NCBI GenBank assembly: GCA_030040455.1
Contig: JASHTR010000559.1
Location: forward strand, 1-9,744
From: Terriglobia bacterium
GTDB lineage: Bacteria; Acidobacteriota; Terriglobia; UBA7540
Length of the DNA: 9,744 nucleotides
Direction of reading: 5' to 3'
Positions 1 through 7,571 of the stretch are shown here, piece after piece (the first letter of the stretch is position 1; every line of letters begins with the position of its first letter). The notes beneath the pieces were generated by a model, which was not told where the DNA came from, ran no database searches, and was given only the letters and a program-made list of their open reading frames with translations. The translations under genes and the position numbers were made by a program.

Positions 1-51
1 TCATACATGATGCCTGTTCCACAAAACAAGAATGCCATTGTCTTTCAACTC

Positions 52-80
52 TTGTCTCTGCTATTAGAAAGCGCTAGTAT
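52..80 (+). promoter_or_regulatory. Candidate sigma-70-type promoter for the small exported protein gene
   Basis: TTGTCT (52-57) and TAGTAT (75-80) are separated by 17 bases, each matching four of six consensus positions. Transcription would start near 87 and give a leader of about 120 nt before the ATG at 208. The match is moderate and nothing else in the upstream 200 bases is better, so this is a guess from spacing and hexamers only. Confidence 0.3.
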
Positions 81-207
81 TCTTTTCACGGGGAGCGCCC
101 GCTCATCCCTGGAGGGAAGCGGAATCCGGGCAGATTCGAGGGCCGTGGTCAGGAGTAGCGCTGTGTGGGGATGGCGCGCGGCCGCATGTTTTGTGGAGGA
201 GGGATAT

Positions 208-765
208 ATGAAAAGAATGAAGTGCGCGATCATGGTCTTGTGCGGGCTCGTGATCCTCGGGTGCGGCTTTAGCCTGCTGGGGGCCGCGCCCCGCCATAAA
301 AAAGAGAAAAAAACTCCTGCCGGCGACACTCCAACCGTGCAGCTTTATGATGTGCTGAACAACTCATTCGCCGGAAAGCTGGACACCTATCTTCTTGCCG
401 ATATTTACTCCGATCCTTCCGGCCCCGGCCAGCAATATCAACGGGTCCTGCACGCGACTTACGATAAAAATCTCTATTTCGGCCGCTTAACCATTCATGT
501 GCGCAGCGTTGGGAAGCTGAACTCGCAGCAGCTCGTGATTTACACCCCGGAAGCTATCTTCAAATTTGGAAACAGCGATTCGCAGGAATTTGAGAAGATC
601 AACTCAGGGAACTTTGGCGAGACCGGTGACCTTTACCTTGAAACCCGGAACGACGAGCCGCTCGCCGAAGCAGCCATCACGGACGAGGTCCGGCAGGAGT
701 ACGACATGCTGGTAACCAAATATATTTTGCCGGCAGTCCAGAAGCAGGCGTCGGGGAAACAGTAA
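208..765 (+). CDS. Small exported protein of unknown function
   Basis: This encodes a 185-residue protein that I do not recognise. The start is the ATG at 208, because AGGAGG (197-202) lies five bases upstream and the protein then begins with an export signal. The frame is open back to position 7, but that extension has no comparable ribosome binding site and no signal. Residues 1-5 are basic (MKRMK) and residues 6-27 are hydrophobic. Cys19 follows ILG, an imperfect lipobox (Leu at -2), so a lipoprotein is possible; cleavage near AA26-27 is the alternative. A lysine-rich linker (about 30-36) leads into a roughly 145-residue domain of alternating polar and aliphatic stretches, including LYFGRLTIHVRSVGKL and QQLVIYTPEAIFKF, which suggests beta strands. 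The C-terminus (about 158-180) looks helical. It has only two cysteines beyond Cys19, both in the signal region. It is transcribed toward priA, so it is not in an operon with it. The real-gene call rests on the start signal, the export signal and codon use. Confidence 0.72.
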   Translation: MKRMKCAIMVLCGLVILGCGFSLLGAAPRHKKEKKTPAGDTPTVQLYDVLNNSFAGKLDTYLLADIYSDPSGPGQQYQRVLHATYDKNLYFGRLTIHVRSVGKLNSQQLVIYTPEAIFKFGNSDSQEFEKINSGNFGETGDLYLETRNDEPLAEAAITDEVRQEYDMLVTKYILPAVQKQASGKQ

Positions 766-1002
766 CGAGTAACAGCCAAAGAATCCCTTCCAGCGCTTTC
801 GCGGTTTTCCCGCGTCACTATCCACTCATCACGACCGTCTAAAACTGAAGCCGCAATGAGAGCATACTGCGCATTGAAGACCCTCCGGTTGCAATCCTCC
901 TCGTCGTGATCTTTGCTCCTCCCACGGGCGCTCCAGATGGGTCGCAAACATGCCCGGTAACGCTTGCCCCATTTTGCAGTGCATAGTGTCATGTAACCTA
1001 AG
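766..1002. other. Non-coding convergent spacer, left part
   Basis: No convincing gene lies between the small exported protein gene and the MITE-like element. The only local structure is a five-base-pair hairpin, CGCGG (800-804) and CCGCG (810-814) around TTTTC, 35 bases after the stop codon. It has no following T-run, so it is at best a weak transcription or mRNA end signal. The segment ends in the left CCTAAG (997-1002) that flanks the mobile element. Confidence 0.5.
997..1002. repeat. Left target-site duplication CCTAAG
   Basis: CCTAAG directly abuts the outer end of the left inverted repeat and is identical to 1150-1155. Its last G and the first C of the right copy extend the apparent inverted repeat by one base, which is explained by the duplication itself. 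Confidence 0.6.
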
Positions 1003-1149
1003 AAGCTGTGAAAAAATTAACATCCTCTCGCAAAGACGCCAAGTCGCCAAGAAACGCGAAGTGGAACTCCTTGGGTTTCTTTGCGTCCCTTTGCGGCTTT
1101 GCACCTTTGCGTGATGCTTTTTGCTTGTGTTCTAATTTTTTCACAGCTT
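1003..1149. mobile_element. MITE-like non-autonomous element with 17-bp terminal inverted repeats and 6-bp flanking duplication
   Basis: The 147-bp segment starts AAGCTGTGAAAAAATTA (1003-1019) and ends with its exact reverse complement (1133-1149), a perfect 17-bp inverted pair. It is flanked on both sides by the same hexamer CCTAAG (997-1002 and 1150-1155), the pattern left by transposition with a 6-bp target-site duplication. Inside are an eight-base inverted pair, CGCAAAGA (1029-1036) and TCTTTGCG (1078-1085), two CGCCAAG units (1037-1043 and 1045-1051), and CTTTGCG or CTTTGCA heptamers at 1079, 1089, 1097 and 1105. It contains no open reading frame of useful size, so any mobilisation would need a transposase encoded elsewhere. 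The internal CGCAAAGACGC-type sequence resembles intergenic repeats I recall from environmental bacterial genomes, but I cannot confirm a family. The A6/T6 arms could also help end transcription from both sides, since it sits between converging genes. Confidence 0.7.
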
Positions 1150-1155
1150 CCTAAG
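1150..1155. repeat. Right target-site duplication CCTAAG
   Basis: This is the second copy of the hexamer found at 997-1002, directly abutting the right inverted repeat of the MITE-like element. Six identical bases could occur by chance, but the exact placement at both element ends argues for a duplication. Confidence 0.6.
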
Positions 1156-1158
1156 TAG

Positions 1159-1203
1159 GTGGCAAATCGCCACGGACGGGTCATGCTGAGCGCAGCTCCG
1201 TGG
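1159..1203 (-). terminator. Stem-loop region just downstream of priA
   Basis: CCACGGA (1170-1176) pairs with TCCGTGG (1197-1203), and the inner GCTG/CAGC around AGCG (1185-1196) can pair as well. A competing five-pair hairpin is GTGGC (1159-1163) with GCCAC (1169-1173). The structure begins 21 bases past the priA stop. Neither strand shows a clean T-run right after it, so intrinsic termination is uncertain, though the T-rich arm of the nearby mobile element lies just beyond for priA transcripts. Confidence 0.3.
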
Positions 1204-1224
1204 GCGATTCATAAATCGTCCCCG

Positions 1225-3654
1225 CTACATGATGCTCACCGGGTCTACGTCAATTACCACCGAGCGCGGGGGAATCCGCCGATAGTCGCATTCCTCTGTG
1301 ACGGTTCGCAAAAGCCTGTTCAGAAGCGGTCGCGACCGCGACTTGATGAGAATCTGAATCCGATACCGCCCTTCGATCCGGGCAAGCGGCGCGGGATTCG
1401 GTCCGAAAGTACGCATCACGCGCGTATCCGCCCGCTGGGCGACGAGTTGCCCCAGCTCATGCCCGATTTCGGCCGCCCGTTGAAGTTTCTCATCCTGAGC
1501 GATAACGTTCGCAAGCGCCACCAGCGGCGGATAATGCATCATGCGGCGAAAGCTGATCTCCTTGCTGAAGAATCCTGCATAGTCCTGGTCCGCCGCGAAG
1601 CGGATCGCGTAGTGCCCCGGATAAAACGTCTGCACCAGCACGCGGCCTGGCATCGCGCCACGCCCGGCGCGCCCGGCCGCCTGCGTCAAAAGCTGGAACG
1701 TGCGCTCCGCCGCCCGGAAATCCGGCAGCCGCAGCCCCATATCGGCTGAAATCACACCCACCAAAGTCACGCCCGGAAAGTCATGTCCCTTGGCAATGAG
1801 CTGAGTCCCGGCAAGAATGTCAATCTTCCCGTCGCGAAAATCGGAAAGGACCCGCTGGTAATACCCGGGGTGCCGGGCCACATCTCGGTCGAGACGCTCG
1901 ACACGCGCGCCAGGAAACATCTCCGCCAGCTTGCCTTCAATCTTCTCCGTCCCTTCGCCTACATAATGCAGATATTCGCTCCCACACGCCGGGCAGTTCT
2001 CCGGAACGGCAGCGGTGTATCCGCAATAATGGCAGATGAGGCGATGCTCGCGGCGATGGTAGGTGAGCGAGATGGAACAATTCACGCAGGTGATGGTCTC
2101 CCCACAGCTCCGGCAGAGGAGGAACCATGAGTAACCGCGGTGATTCAGCAGGATCATCGTTTGCGCGCCGGAGGCGAGTTGTGCCTCAATTTCCTGTTTC
2201 AGGCGGCGCGAGACCGGCGCCTGCGTGTGCGTCTCGCGGAATTCCTTGCGCATATCCACAATTTCGACGTCCGCGAGCGGCCGCCCCCCTATCCGCTCGG
2301 TAAGAGTAAGCAAGCGGTACTTTCCTTGCTGCGCGTTCCAGTAGGACTCAAGGGACGGTGTAGCCGAGCCCAGCAGGCACAAGGCTTTCGCCAGCCGCGC
2401 GCGCACCACTGCCACGTCCCTGCCGTTATAGCGCGGCGTCTCTCCCTGCTTGTAGCTGCCATCCTGCTCTTCATCCACGACCACGAGGCCGAGGCTTTCG
2501 AGCGGCGCGAAAACGGCGGAGCGCGTTCCTAACACGGCCCTCGCCTCACGCCGCCAGACGCGCCACCAGGCTTCTCTCCTCCGGGCGTCGCTCAAGCCGC
2601 TGTGCAGGACTTCGACCTGGCTTCCGAACCGATCGAAGAATTGCGCCTGGAGCATGGGGGTGAGTGAAATTTCCGGAACCAGCAGGAGCGCGGAGCGGTC
2701 CCGCGCGAGGCATTGCGCGATGAGCCGCATGTAAACCTCCGTCTTGCCACTTCCGGTGACGCCGTGGAGCAGGCAGGCGCTGAACTCGCGCTGCTCCATG
2801 CGCGCCTCGAGCGCATCAAGGGCCGAAGACTGGCCCGCGGTGAGCTCGAGCAGTGCTATCTCAGCTCCGGAGGAGGCCTCGCCGGTGTGTTGCCAGTGAG
2901 CGCTCCTCGCATCGGCCAGCTCAAGCAGGCCCGCCTGATGAAGCTGCTTCAACGCGGCGAAGCTCGATCGCGCGGACCTTAGCAATTCCCGATGATCCCG
3001 GACAGCACCCTGCTGATTCAAAGCCTCAATAATCCTTTGCTTGACCGGCGAGAGCCGCCGCCGGGGCTCGGGCTCCGCTGCTGCCGGGGGCGATCCCGCC
3101 AGGCGCACTGCCAGCACTTTTCGATGCTCGCGTTCCTCAGAAACGGTAGCCACCCAGTTGCTTTTCACTGCATTGGCGAAGGTGTATTGAAACTTCCGCC
3201 GCACAGTTTCGAGCGTTGCTTTGGGATGGGCTTCAAGATAGGAGAGAAAAACAGCCTCGTCACCCTCGCGAATTTCTTTGAAGAGCGCGGCGCGGAGATC
3301 GGCAAGGTGCTTTCTCCCCGCCGCCGTTAGCGTTAAGACTCGTGCCTGGCAGGTTTCAGAACCTACGGGAAGCATGGCATGGAACACCTCGCCCGCCGCC
3401 GCCAGATAGTATTCCGCGATCCACAGCCCCAGCGTGAGAAGCTCCGGAGAAAGCAGCGGTTCGGGATCAAGGACGCGCACGATCTCCCGCGGCTCGATGC
3501 CGGCATCCACGCGAGAGGGCGGCTCGATAGCAATCCCCGTGACCTTGCGGGCGCCGAGTGGAACAAGGACGCGCTGGCCGGGCAAAACTTCGAGCCGCTC
3601 CGGCACGCGGTAAGTAAGCGGCGCGCGAATGCCGGTCATCACCGCAACTTCCAT
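1225..3654 (-). CDS. priA: Primosomal protein N' (replication restart helicase PriA)
   Basis: PriA recognises stalled or broken replication forks, unwinds the lagging strand in the 3'-5' direction using ATP, and loads the replicative helicase. The 809-residue product shows the family order: an N-terminal DNA-binding part (about 1-110, with LPGQRVLVPLGARKVTG), a winged-helix-like linker, then the helicase. Walker A is GVTGSGKTE (298-306), the Walker B box is DEEQ (394-397), and GSATPS (429-434) is motif III. Eight cysteines in four CxxC pairs (514/517, 523/526, 541/544, 554/557) form the two zinc sites. GTQLIAKGHDFPGV (616-629) and QAAGRAGRG (658-666) are motifs V and VI. E. coli PriA has about 732 residues, so this one is somewhat long. 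The start is the ATG at 3654, preceded by AAGGAAAGCTTC. The frame is open to 3915, but the ATG at 3681 has no Shine-Dalgarno sequence and the extra residues do not resemble PriA. The helicase box reads DEEQ rather than the DEEH of E. coli. The gene is divergent from the receptor gene and stands alone. Confidence 0.96.
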   Translation of the reverse strand: MEVAVMTGIRAPLTYRVPERLEVLPGQRVLVPLGARKVTGIAIEPPSRVDAGIEPREIVRVLDPEPLLSPELLTLGLWIAEYYLAAAGEVFHAMLPVGSETCQARVLTLTAAGRKHLADLRAALFKEIREGDEAVFLSYLEAHPKATLETVRRKFQYTFANAVKSNWVATVSEEREHRKVLAVRLAGSPPAAAEPEPRRRLSPVKQRIIEALNQQGAVRDHRELLRSARSSFAALKQLHQAGLLELADARSAHWQHTGEASSGAEIALLELTAGQSSALDALEARMEQREFSACLLHGVTGSGKTEVYMRLIAQCLARDRSALLLVPEISLTPMLQAQFFDRFGSQVEVLHSGLSDARRREAWWRVWRREARAVLGTRSAVFAPLESLGLVVVDEEQDGSYKQGETPRYNGRDVAVVRARLAKALCLLGSATPSLESYWNAQQGKYRLLTLTERIGGRPLADVEIVDMRKEFRETHTQAPVSRRLKQEIEAQLASGAQTMILLNHRGYSWFLLCRSCGETITCVNCSISLTYHRREHRLICHYCGYTAAVPENCPACGSEYLHYVGEGTEKIEGKLAEMFPGARVERLDRDVARHPGYYQRVLSDFRDGKIDILAGTQLIAKGHDFPGVTLVGVISADMGLRLPDFRAAERTFQLLTQAAGRAGRGAMPGRVLVQTFYPGHYAIRFAADQDYAGFFSKEISFRRMMHYPPLVALANVIAQDEKLQRAAEIGHELGQLVAQRADTRVMRTFGPNPAPLARIEGRYRIQILIKSRSRPLLNRLLRTVTEECDYRRIPPRSVVIDVDPVSIM

Positions 3655-3841
3655 GAAGCTTTCCTTTTTCTTGCCGGCCATCGAAATCACAGTGTAGCAG
3701 CAACGTCCAGCGTCGTGTTTCAGGCAGGCAAAACACTTTACCCCTGGTCCGAAAGTTTGCCCCGCGGTTGCCATCGCGCCAGCACGATCCCTGCTCTCTT
3801 GGATTCCTGATCGCGCGGGAATGGATTGGGGGTGATTTTTC

Positions 3842-3894
3842 ATGCTTCGCGGAACGTCGCAAAGCGAGACGAGCGACTCATCGAAGCGAAGAAT
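3842..3894. repeat. Imperfect inverted repeat in the divergent promoter region
   Basis: ATGCTTCGC (3842-3850) and GCGAAGAAT (3886-3894) match as an inverted pair in eight of nine positions. A small TCGC-AAA-GCGA hairpin (3857-3867) lies between them. The sequence falls in the untranslated region before priA. It could be a dispersed intergenic repeat, an operator or chance. Confidence 0.3.
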
Positions 3895-3946
3895 GACAGC
3901 GAGTGAGCTCAACACGACACATTAAAATTTTCTCATTCCTTCATCG

Positions 3947-3975
3947 ATATCACCCAGTAAAAATGCTATTGTCAA
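3947..3975 (-). promoter_or_regulatory. Candidate promoter for priA
   Basis: On the minus strand a perfect TTGACA (3975-3970) is followed after 17 bases by TGATAT (3952-3947), which matches the -10 consensus at three positions. Transcription would start near 3940 and leave a leader of about 285 nt before the priA ATG. The -35 overlaps the left element of the opposite promoter, so the two genes could compete for polymerase. Confidence 0.4.
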
Positions 3976-3994
3976 CTGAATAAAGAGTTATAAT
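3967..3994 (+). promoter_or_regulatory. Candidate promoter for the TonB-dependent/Oar-like receptor gene
   Basis: A consensus -10 hexamer TATAAT lies at 3989-3994. The best -35-like sequences are TTGTCA (3969-3974, only 14 bases away) and TATTGT (3967-3972, 16 bases away), so the -35 is weak. Start of transcription would be near 4001, giving a leader of about 110 nt. That leader contains CGTAA-GAA-TTACG (4013-4025) and AGCCA/TGGCT (4029-4033 and 4046-4050) stem-loops. I could not match the leader to a known riboswitch. Confidence 0.45.
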
Positions 3995-4099
3995 CTGGGA
4001 AAACAAGGTGTTCGTAAGAATTACGGCAAGCCATCGAAGGAAGGTTGGCTACCGAGCTCAAAATGCTGGTTGGAGAAAAGGGAGATAAGAAGAATGAAG

Positions 4100-4112
4100 A
4101 GGAGGCGTTGTG
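4100..4112 (+). promoter_or_regulatory. Ribosome binding site that decides the GTG start
   Basis: AGGAGG (4100-4105) is followed after four bases by GTG (4110-4112). The nearby ATG at 4094 is in another frame and would read only a short shadow ORF, so this strong site fixes the receptor start on a GTG codon. Confidence 0.7.
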
Positions 4113-7100
4113 AGAAAATTTTCGATCTGCCTGGTTCTGGCCTCTTTCTGCTGGGGTTTACCGATTTCGAATGTCGCCCGCGCAGATCAGCTTTACGGCT
4201 CGATTCGCGGCGTGGTCGCCGACCCTTCCGGCGCGGTGATCCCGGCAGCTACCGTGACAGCGACAGATGTCAACACAGGCATTTCGCACCAGCTCAAGAC
4301 CAGCGCGGATGGAAGCTTTGAGTTTCTAAACCTCATCGTCCCGGCCACCTACGACGTCGCCGTCCAGAAGAGCGGCTTTCAGAGATTTGTCAGCAGAAGC
4401 ATCATCCTCAACATAAACCAGACCTACGTGGTGAACGTGGTCCTCAAGGTCGGCGCGCCCACCGAGCAAGTCACTGTAAGCGCGAACCCCGCACAGGTGG
4501 AATCAACCAGCATGGAACGGGGAACCGTCATCAACAGCCGGTTGATTCTGGATATCCCCCTGAATGGACGCAATTGGGTTCAACTCCAGCAGCTTGAACC
4601 CGGAGTGGTGGCAGCCTCGGACGACACGAGCAACTATGCCACCAACGGCAGCCAACCCGAACAGAACAGTTACCTCATCAACGGAACGGATGATAACGAC
4701 CTGCCTTTAAATACGGTTCAGGTGACTCCCAGCGCGGACGCCATCGCGGAATTCAAGATGGTGACCAACACCATCAATCCTGAGTATGGCAGGAACTCCG
4801 GCGCCATTTTGAATGCGGTCATCAAGTCCGGGACGAATCAGTTCCACGGAGATGGATTTGACTTCTTCCGGGAGCCCAGCCTTAACGCGAGGAATTTTTT
4901 CCAGCCCGCGCCTGCCATCTTTCACCGCAACCAGTTTGGAGGCACGGTTGGCGGCCCGCTCTGGAAAAACCACACGTTTTTCTTCTTCTCTTACCAGGGC
5001 ACCCGTGAGACCCAGCCCGAAGTCTCCGCGGACTGCGGCTGCCCCACGCCGGGCGCAGTGCCCGTCTTTTCACAAGCACAACGCGATGGAGTTTTTCCCG
5101 GTCTCGCTACCTCCACCAGCACTTCACCTTTCCCATTGGTAGGCGATAACGGCCAGACCTACCCGGCCGGCACGCCCTACTCTACGATCTTTTCAAACGG
5201 CACTATCCCAAGCGCGGATTTCAACCCCATTTCCTCCAACCTGTTGAACAAGTACGTCCCACTTCCTACGGTGGGGTCGCTGTACGAGTTCAACCCCGGT
5301 CTGAATTCCATCGACGACCAATACCTTACCCGAATTGATGAAACGATCGACAGCAACGACTCGATCTGGGGCTACTTCCTCTGGGAGCGGAACCCTGACA
5401 CGCAGGTCATTCCCTTCACTGGAGCCACAGTGCCCGGCTTTGCCCAAATCGATAAAGTGCATTGGCAACAGTACACGGCTGCCTGGAACCACACATTCAA
5501 CGGCACGACGCTCAACGAGGCACGGATCGGATATACGCGCCTCAATTTCTTCTCCGTCGCTCCCCAGACCCCGATGGCGCCTTCGTCTGCAGGCTTTACC
5601 GGAATTACCCCGCAGCTTACGTCCGGCGAGGGTTTGCCCGTGGTGAACGTGCTCGGATACTTTGATTTGGGCTTCTCAACCAACGGGCCTCAACCGCGCA
5701 TCGACCAGACCTATCAGGCCACGGACAACTTTTCCAAGGTTGTGGGCAACCATACGCTTAAGCTTGGTTTTAACATGCTGCGGTTCCAGGTTTATAACCC
5801 GTTTTCCCATGTCAATGATGGAGAGTTTAATTTCAATGGCACGGGGATGTACTCAACAGGCGATCCCGCGGCGGATTTTCTGCTTGGTATTCCGGACAAC
5901 TATAGCCAGGGAAGCGGCGACATCCTCAACGAGAGAACGCAAGAGTATTATTCTTACGCCCAGGACCAGTGGAGGATCCGACCGACCCTGACCCTCACCT
6001 ATGGTGTCGGATGGTCCATCGACACGCCCAACGTTGATAACTATCACGATAATCATGCCGGTGTAGCATTCCGTCCCGGAGAGCAATCCACGGTCTTCCC
6101 AACTGCGCCCACCGGCTATGTCTTTCAGGGCGACCCGGGCGTTAACGCCTTCGGGCTAACCCAGTGGAAAGACTTCGCTCCTCGTTTTGGGTTCGCATAC
6201 ACTCCCGACTGGGGATGGCTGACCGGAGGTTCCGGCAAGGCCAGCATCCGGGCGGGGTATGGCATCTATTTCAATCGCTTTAATGGCGAGACCACGAACC
6301 AAACAGAGGGGTCGCCGCCTTTCGCGCTCAATTCCTTCGGCGTTACCGATGCCAATGCTACGAATCCGGCCCTCCCGCCGCTCAGCCCCAGCTTTGCCAA
6401 CCCCTTCGCGGATATTGCTGGCAAGTATTCGATTCCGAACAAATTTCCTTACACACCCAGCTCCACCCCCAACTTTTCGCTTTATTACCCAATCTCGGTC
6501 AGCGTGTACGACCCCAACATTTCAATTCCATACGCGGAGAACTTTAGCCTCACGGTCGAGCGCCAGCTTGGGGCCAGCACCATCCTTTCGCTTGGCTACG
6601 TGGGAGCAACGGGTCACCGCTTGCTGTTGGCTACCGAATTGAATCCGGGAATCAATCCGTCGGGCTGCGCGGCTAATCCTGTTTGCGCCGCTAACCCCGG
6701 ATATCAACCCGTACTATTTCCTGGAAACTATAATTACCCTGGCAATATTTTAGCTTCTATCGGTGACGTGGCTACAGTAGGCAACTCCAACTACAACTCC
6801 CTCCAGGCGACCATCAACAAACACTTTTCCCACGGGCTGCAATTTCTTACTTCATACACGTGGTCTCACGCCATGGATGACAGTTCAGGGTATGAGAATT
6901 CCGGCTTCGGGGGGAGCGGGTCAGGAGGTTTTGGGCAACTCAGAAGCATCAACCCCTTCAACCGTGAAGCGGCGGATTATGGACCGTCCATTTACGACGC
7001 CACCAACCGCCTGGTTATCAGCTACGTCTATCAGTTTCCGAGCGTGCGGCATTTCAATTACTTCACGAGACTGCCTAGCCGCCTGACGGATGGCTGGCAG

Positions 7101-7571
7101 ATCAGCGGTATGACCACCTTCCAGAGTGGATTCCCGCTCGACGTTGTTGATAGCGCTTTCCCATCCCTTACCTCCAGCTTTTATACTTACTACACCTACA
7201 GCGGAGGTGCGGGCTGGGATGTGCCGAATGTTGCGGGTCCAACAAAATACTTGAATCCGCGCTCGAACCCGACCAATCTTTGGTTCAGCCCAAGCAGCTT
7301 TTCAGCCCCCGCGCTCGGCACGGAAGGTAACGCGGGGCGCAACCTTCTGCGCGGTCCGGGCCTTAACAACTTCGACTTCGCCTTGGAGAAGGGGTTGCGG
7401 ATCACCGAGAGCACCCGGATGGAGTTGCGCTTTGAGTTCTACAACCTCTTCAATCACACTCAGTTCGATCCGGCGGGTATCACCACGGATTTCAACTCAC
7501 CGGCATTCGGAACGGAAACGGCAGCCTACAGCCCTCGCGTGATTCAGTTGGGCGCTAAGTTCTATTTCTAG
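4110..7571 (+). CDS. TonB-dependent receptor / Oar-like outer-membrane protein with carboxypeptidase-regulatory-like domain
   Basis: The 1153-residue product is an outer-membrane beta-barrel of the class that Acidobacteriota carry in many copies, thought to take up large or scarce substrates with energy from TonB. The substrate cannot be read from sequence. A signal peptide occupies residues 1-25, with likely cleavage at ARA|DQ. Residues 28-115 form the carboxypeptidase-regulatory-like Ig fold (YGSIRGVVADPSGAVIPAATV, then TSADGSFEFLNL). The plug spans about 125-245, with the family signatures DIPLNGRNW (148-156), LQQLEPGV (159-166) and INPEYGRNSGA (222-232). The segment FGGTVGGPLWKNHTFFFFSYQ (276 onward) is typical at the plug-barrel junction. 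YSYAQDQWRIRPTLTLTYG (near 613) and NLFNHTQF near the end are typical of the barrel. The last residue is Phe (LGAKFYF), as expected for barrel insertion by the BAM machinery. Length is normal and no frameshift is seen. I did not find a convincing TonB box. The gene is alone on its strand, divergent from priA. Confidence 0.93.
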   Translation: MRKFSICLVLASFCWGLPISNVARADQLYGSIRGVVADPSGAVIPAATVTATDVNTGISHQLKTSADGSFEFLNLIVPATYDVAVQKSGFQRFVSRSIILNINQTYVVNVVLKVGAPTEQVTVSANPAQVESTSMERGTVINSRLILDIPLNGRNWVQLQQLEPGVVAASDDTSNYATNGSQPEQNSYLINGTDDNDLPLNTVQVTPSADAIAEFKMVTNTINPEYGRNSGAILNAVIKSGTNQFHGDGFDFFREPSLNARNFFQPAPAIFHRNQFGGTVGGPLWKNHTFFFFSYQGTRETQPEVSADCGCPTPGAVPVFSQAQRDGVFPGLATSTSTSPFPLVGDNGQTYPAGTPYSTIFSNGTIPSADFNPISSNLLNKYVPLPTVGSLYEFNPGLNSIDDQYLTRIDETIDSNDSIWGYFLWERNPDTQVIPFTGATVPGFAQIDKVHWQQYTAAWNHTFNGTTLNEARIGYTRLNFFSVAPQTPMAPSSAGFTGITPQLTSGEGLPVVNVLGYFDLGFSTNGPQPRIDQTYQATDNFSKVVGNHTLKLGFNMLRFQVYNPFSHVNDGEFNFNGTGMYSTGDPAADFLLGIPDNYSQGSGDILNERTQEYYSYAQDQWRIRPTLTLTYGVGWSIDTPNVDNYHDNHAGVAFRPGEQSTVFPTAPTGYVFQGDPGVNAFGLTQWKDFAPRFGFAYTPDWGWLTGGSGKASIRAGYGIYFNRFNGETTNQTEGSPPFALNSFGVTDANATNPALPPLSPSFANPFADIAGKYSIPNKFPYTPSSTPNFSLYYPISVSVYDPNISIPYAENFSLTVERQLGASTILSLGYVGATGHRLLLATELNPGINPSGCAANPVCAANPGYQPVLFPGNYNYPGNILASIGDVATVGNSNYNSLQATINKHFSHGLQFLTSYTWSHAMDDSSGYENSGFGGSGSGGFGQLRSINPFNREAADYGPSIYDATNRLVISYVYQFPSVRHFNYFTRLPSRLTDGWQISGMTTFQSGFPLDVVDSAFPSLTSSFYTYYTYSGGAGWDVPNVAGPTKYLNPRSNPTNLWFSPSSFSAPALGTEGNAGRNLLRGPGLNNFDFALEKGLRITESTRMELRFEFYNLFNHTQFDPAGITTDFNSPAFGTETAAYSPRVIQLGAKFYF

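Noticed and set aside
7..207. Extension of the first gene to position 7
   Set aside because: The extension lacks a ribosome site, whereas the ATG at 208 has AGGAGG and starts an export signal.
1029..1111. Possible CRISPR array from the repeated heptamers
   Set aside because: The units are seven bases with one- to three-base gaps, not 20-40-base repeats with unique spacers, and no cas gene is near.
1159..3330. Several long plus-strand frames opposite priA
   Set aside because: They are arginine- and proline-rich antisense shadows of a clearly functional PriA frame in GC-rich DNA.
4001..4109. Possible riboswitch in the receptor leader
   Set aside because: I compared it from memory with GEMM c-di-GMP, fluoride, cobalamin and preQ1 patterns and saw no conserved core; only small hairpins are present.
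4070..4321. 83-codon frame overlapping the receptor start
   Set aside because: It overlaps the signal peptide and Ig-like domain coding sequence in another frame; the arginine-rich product is typical of a shadow frame.
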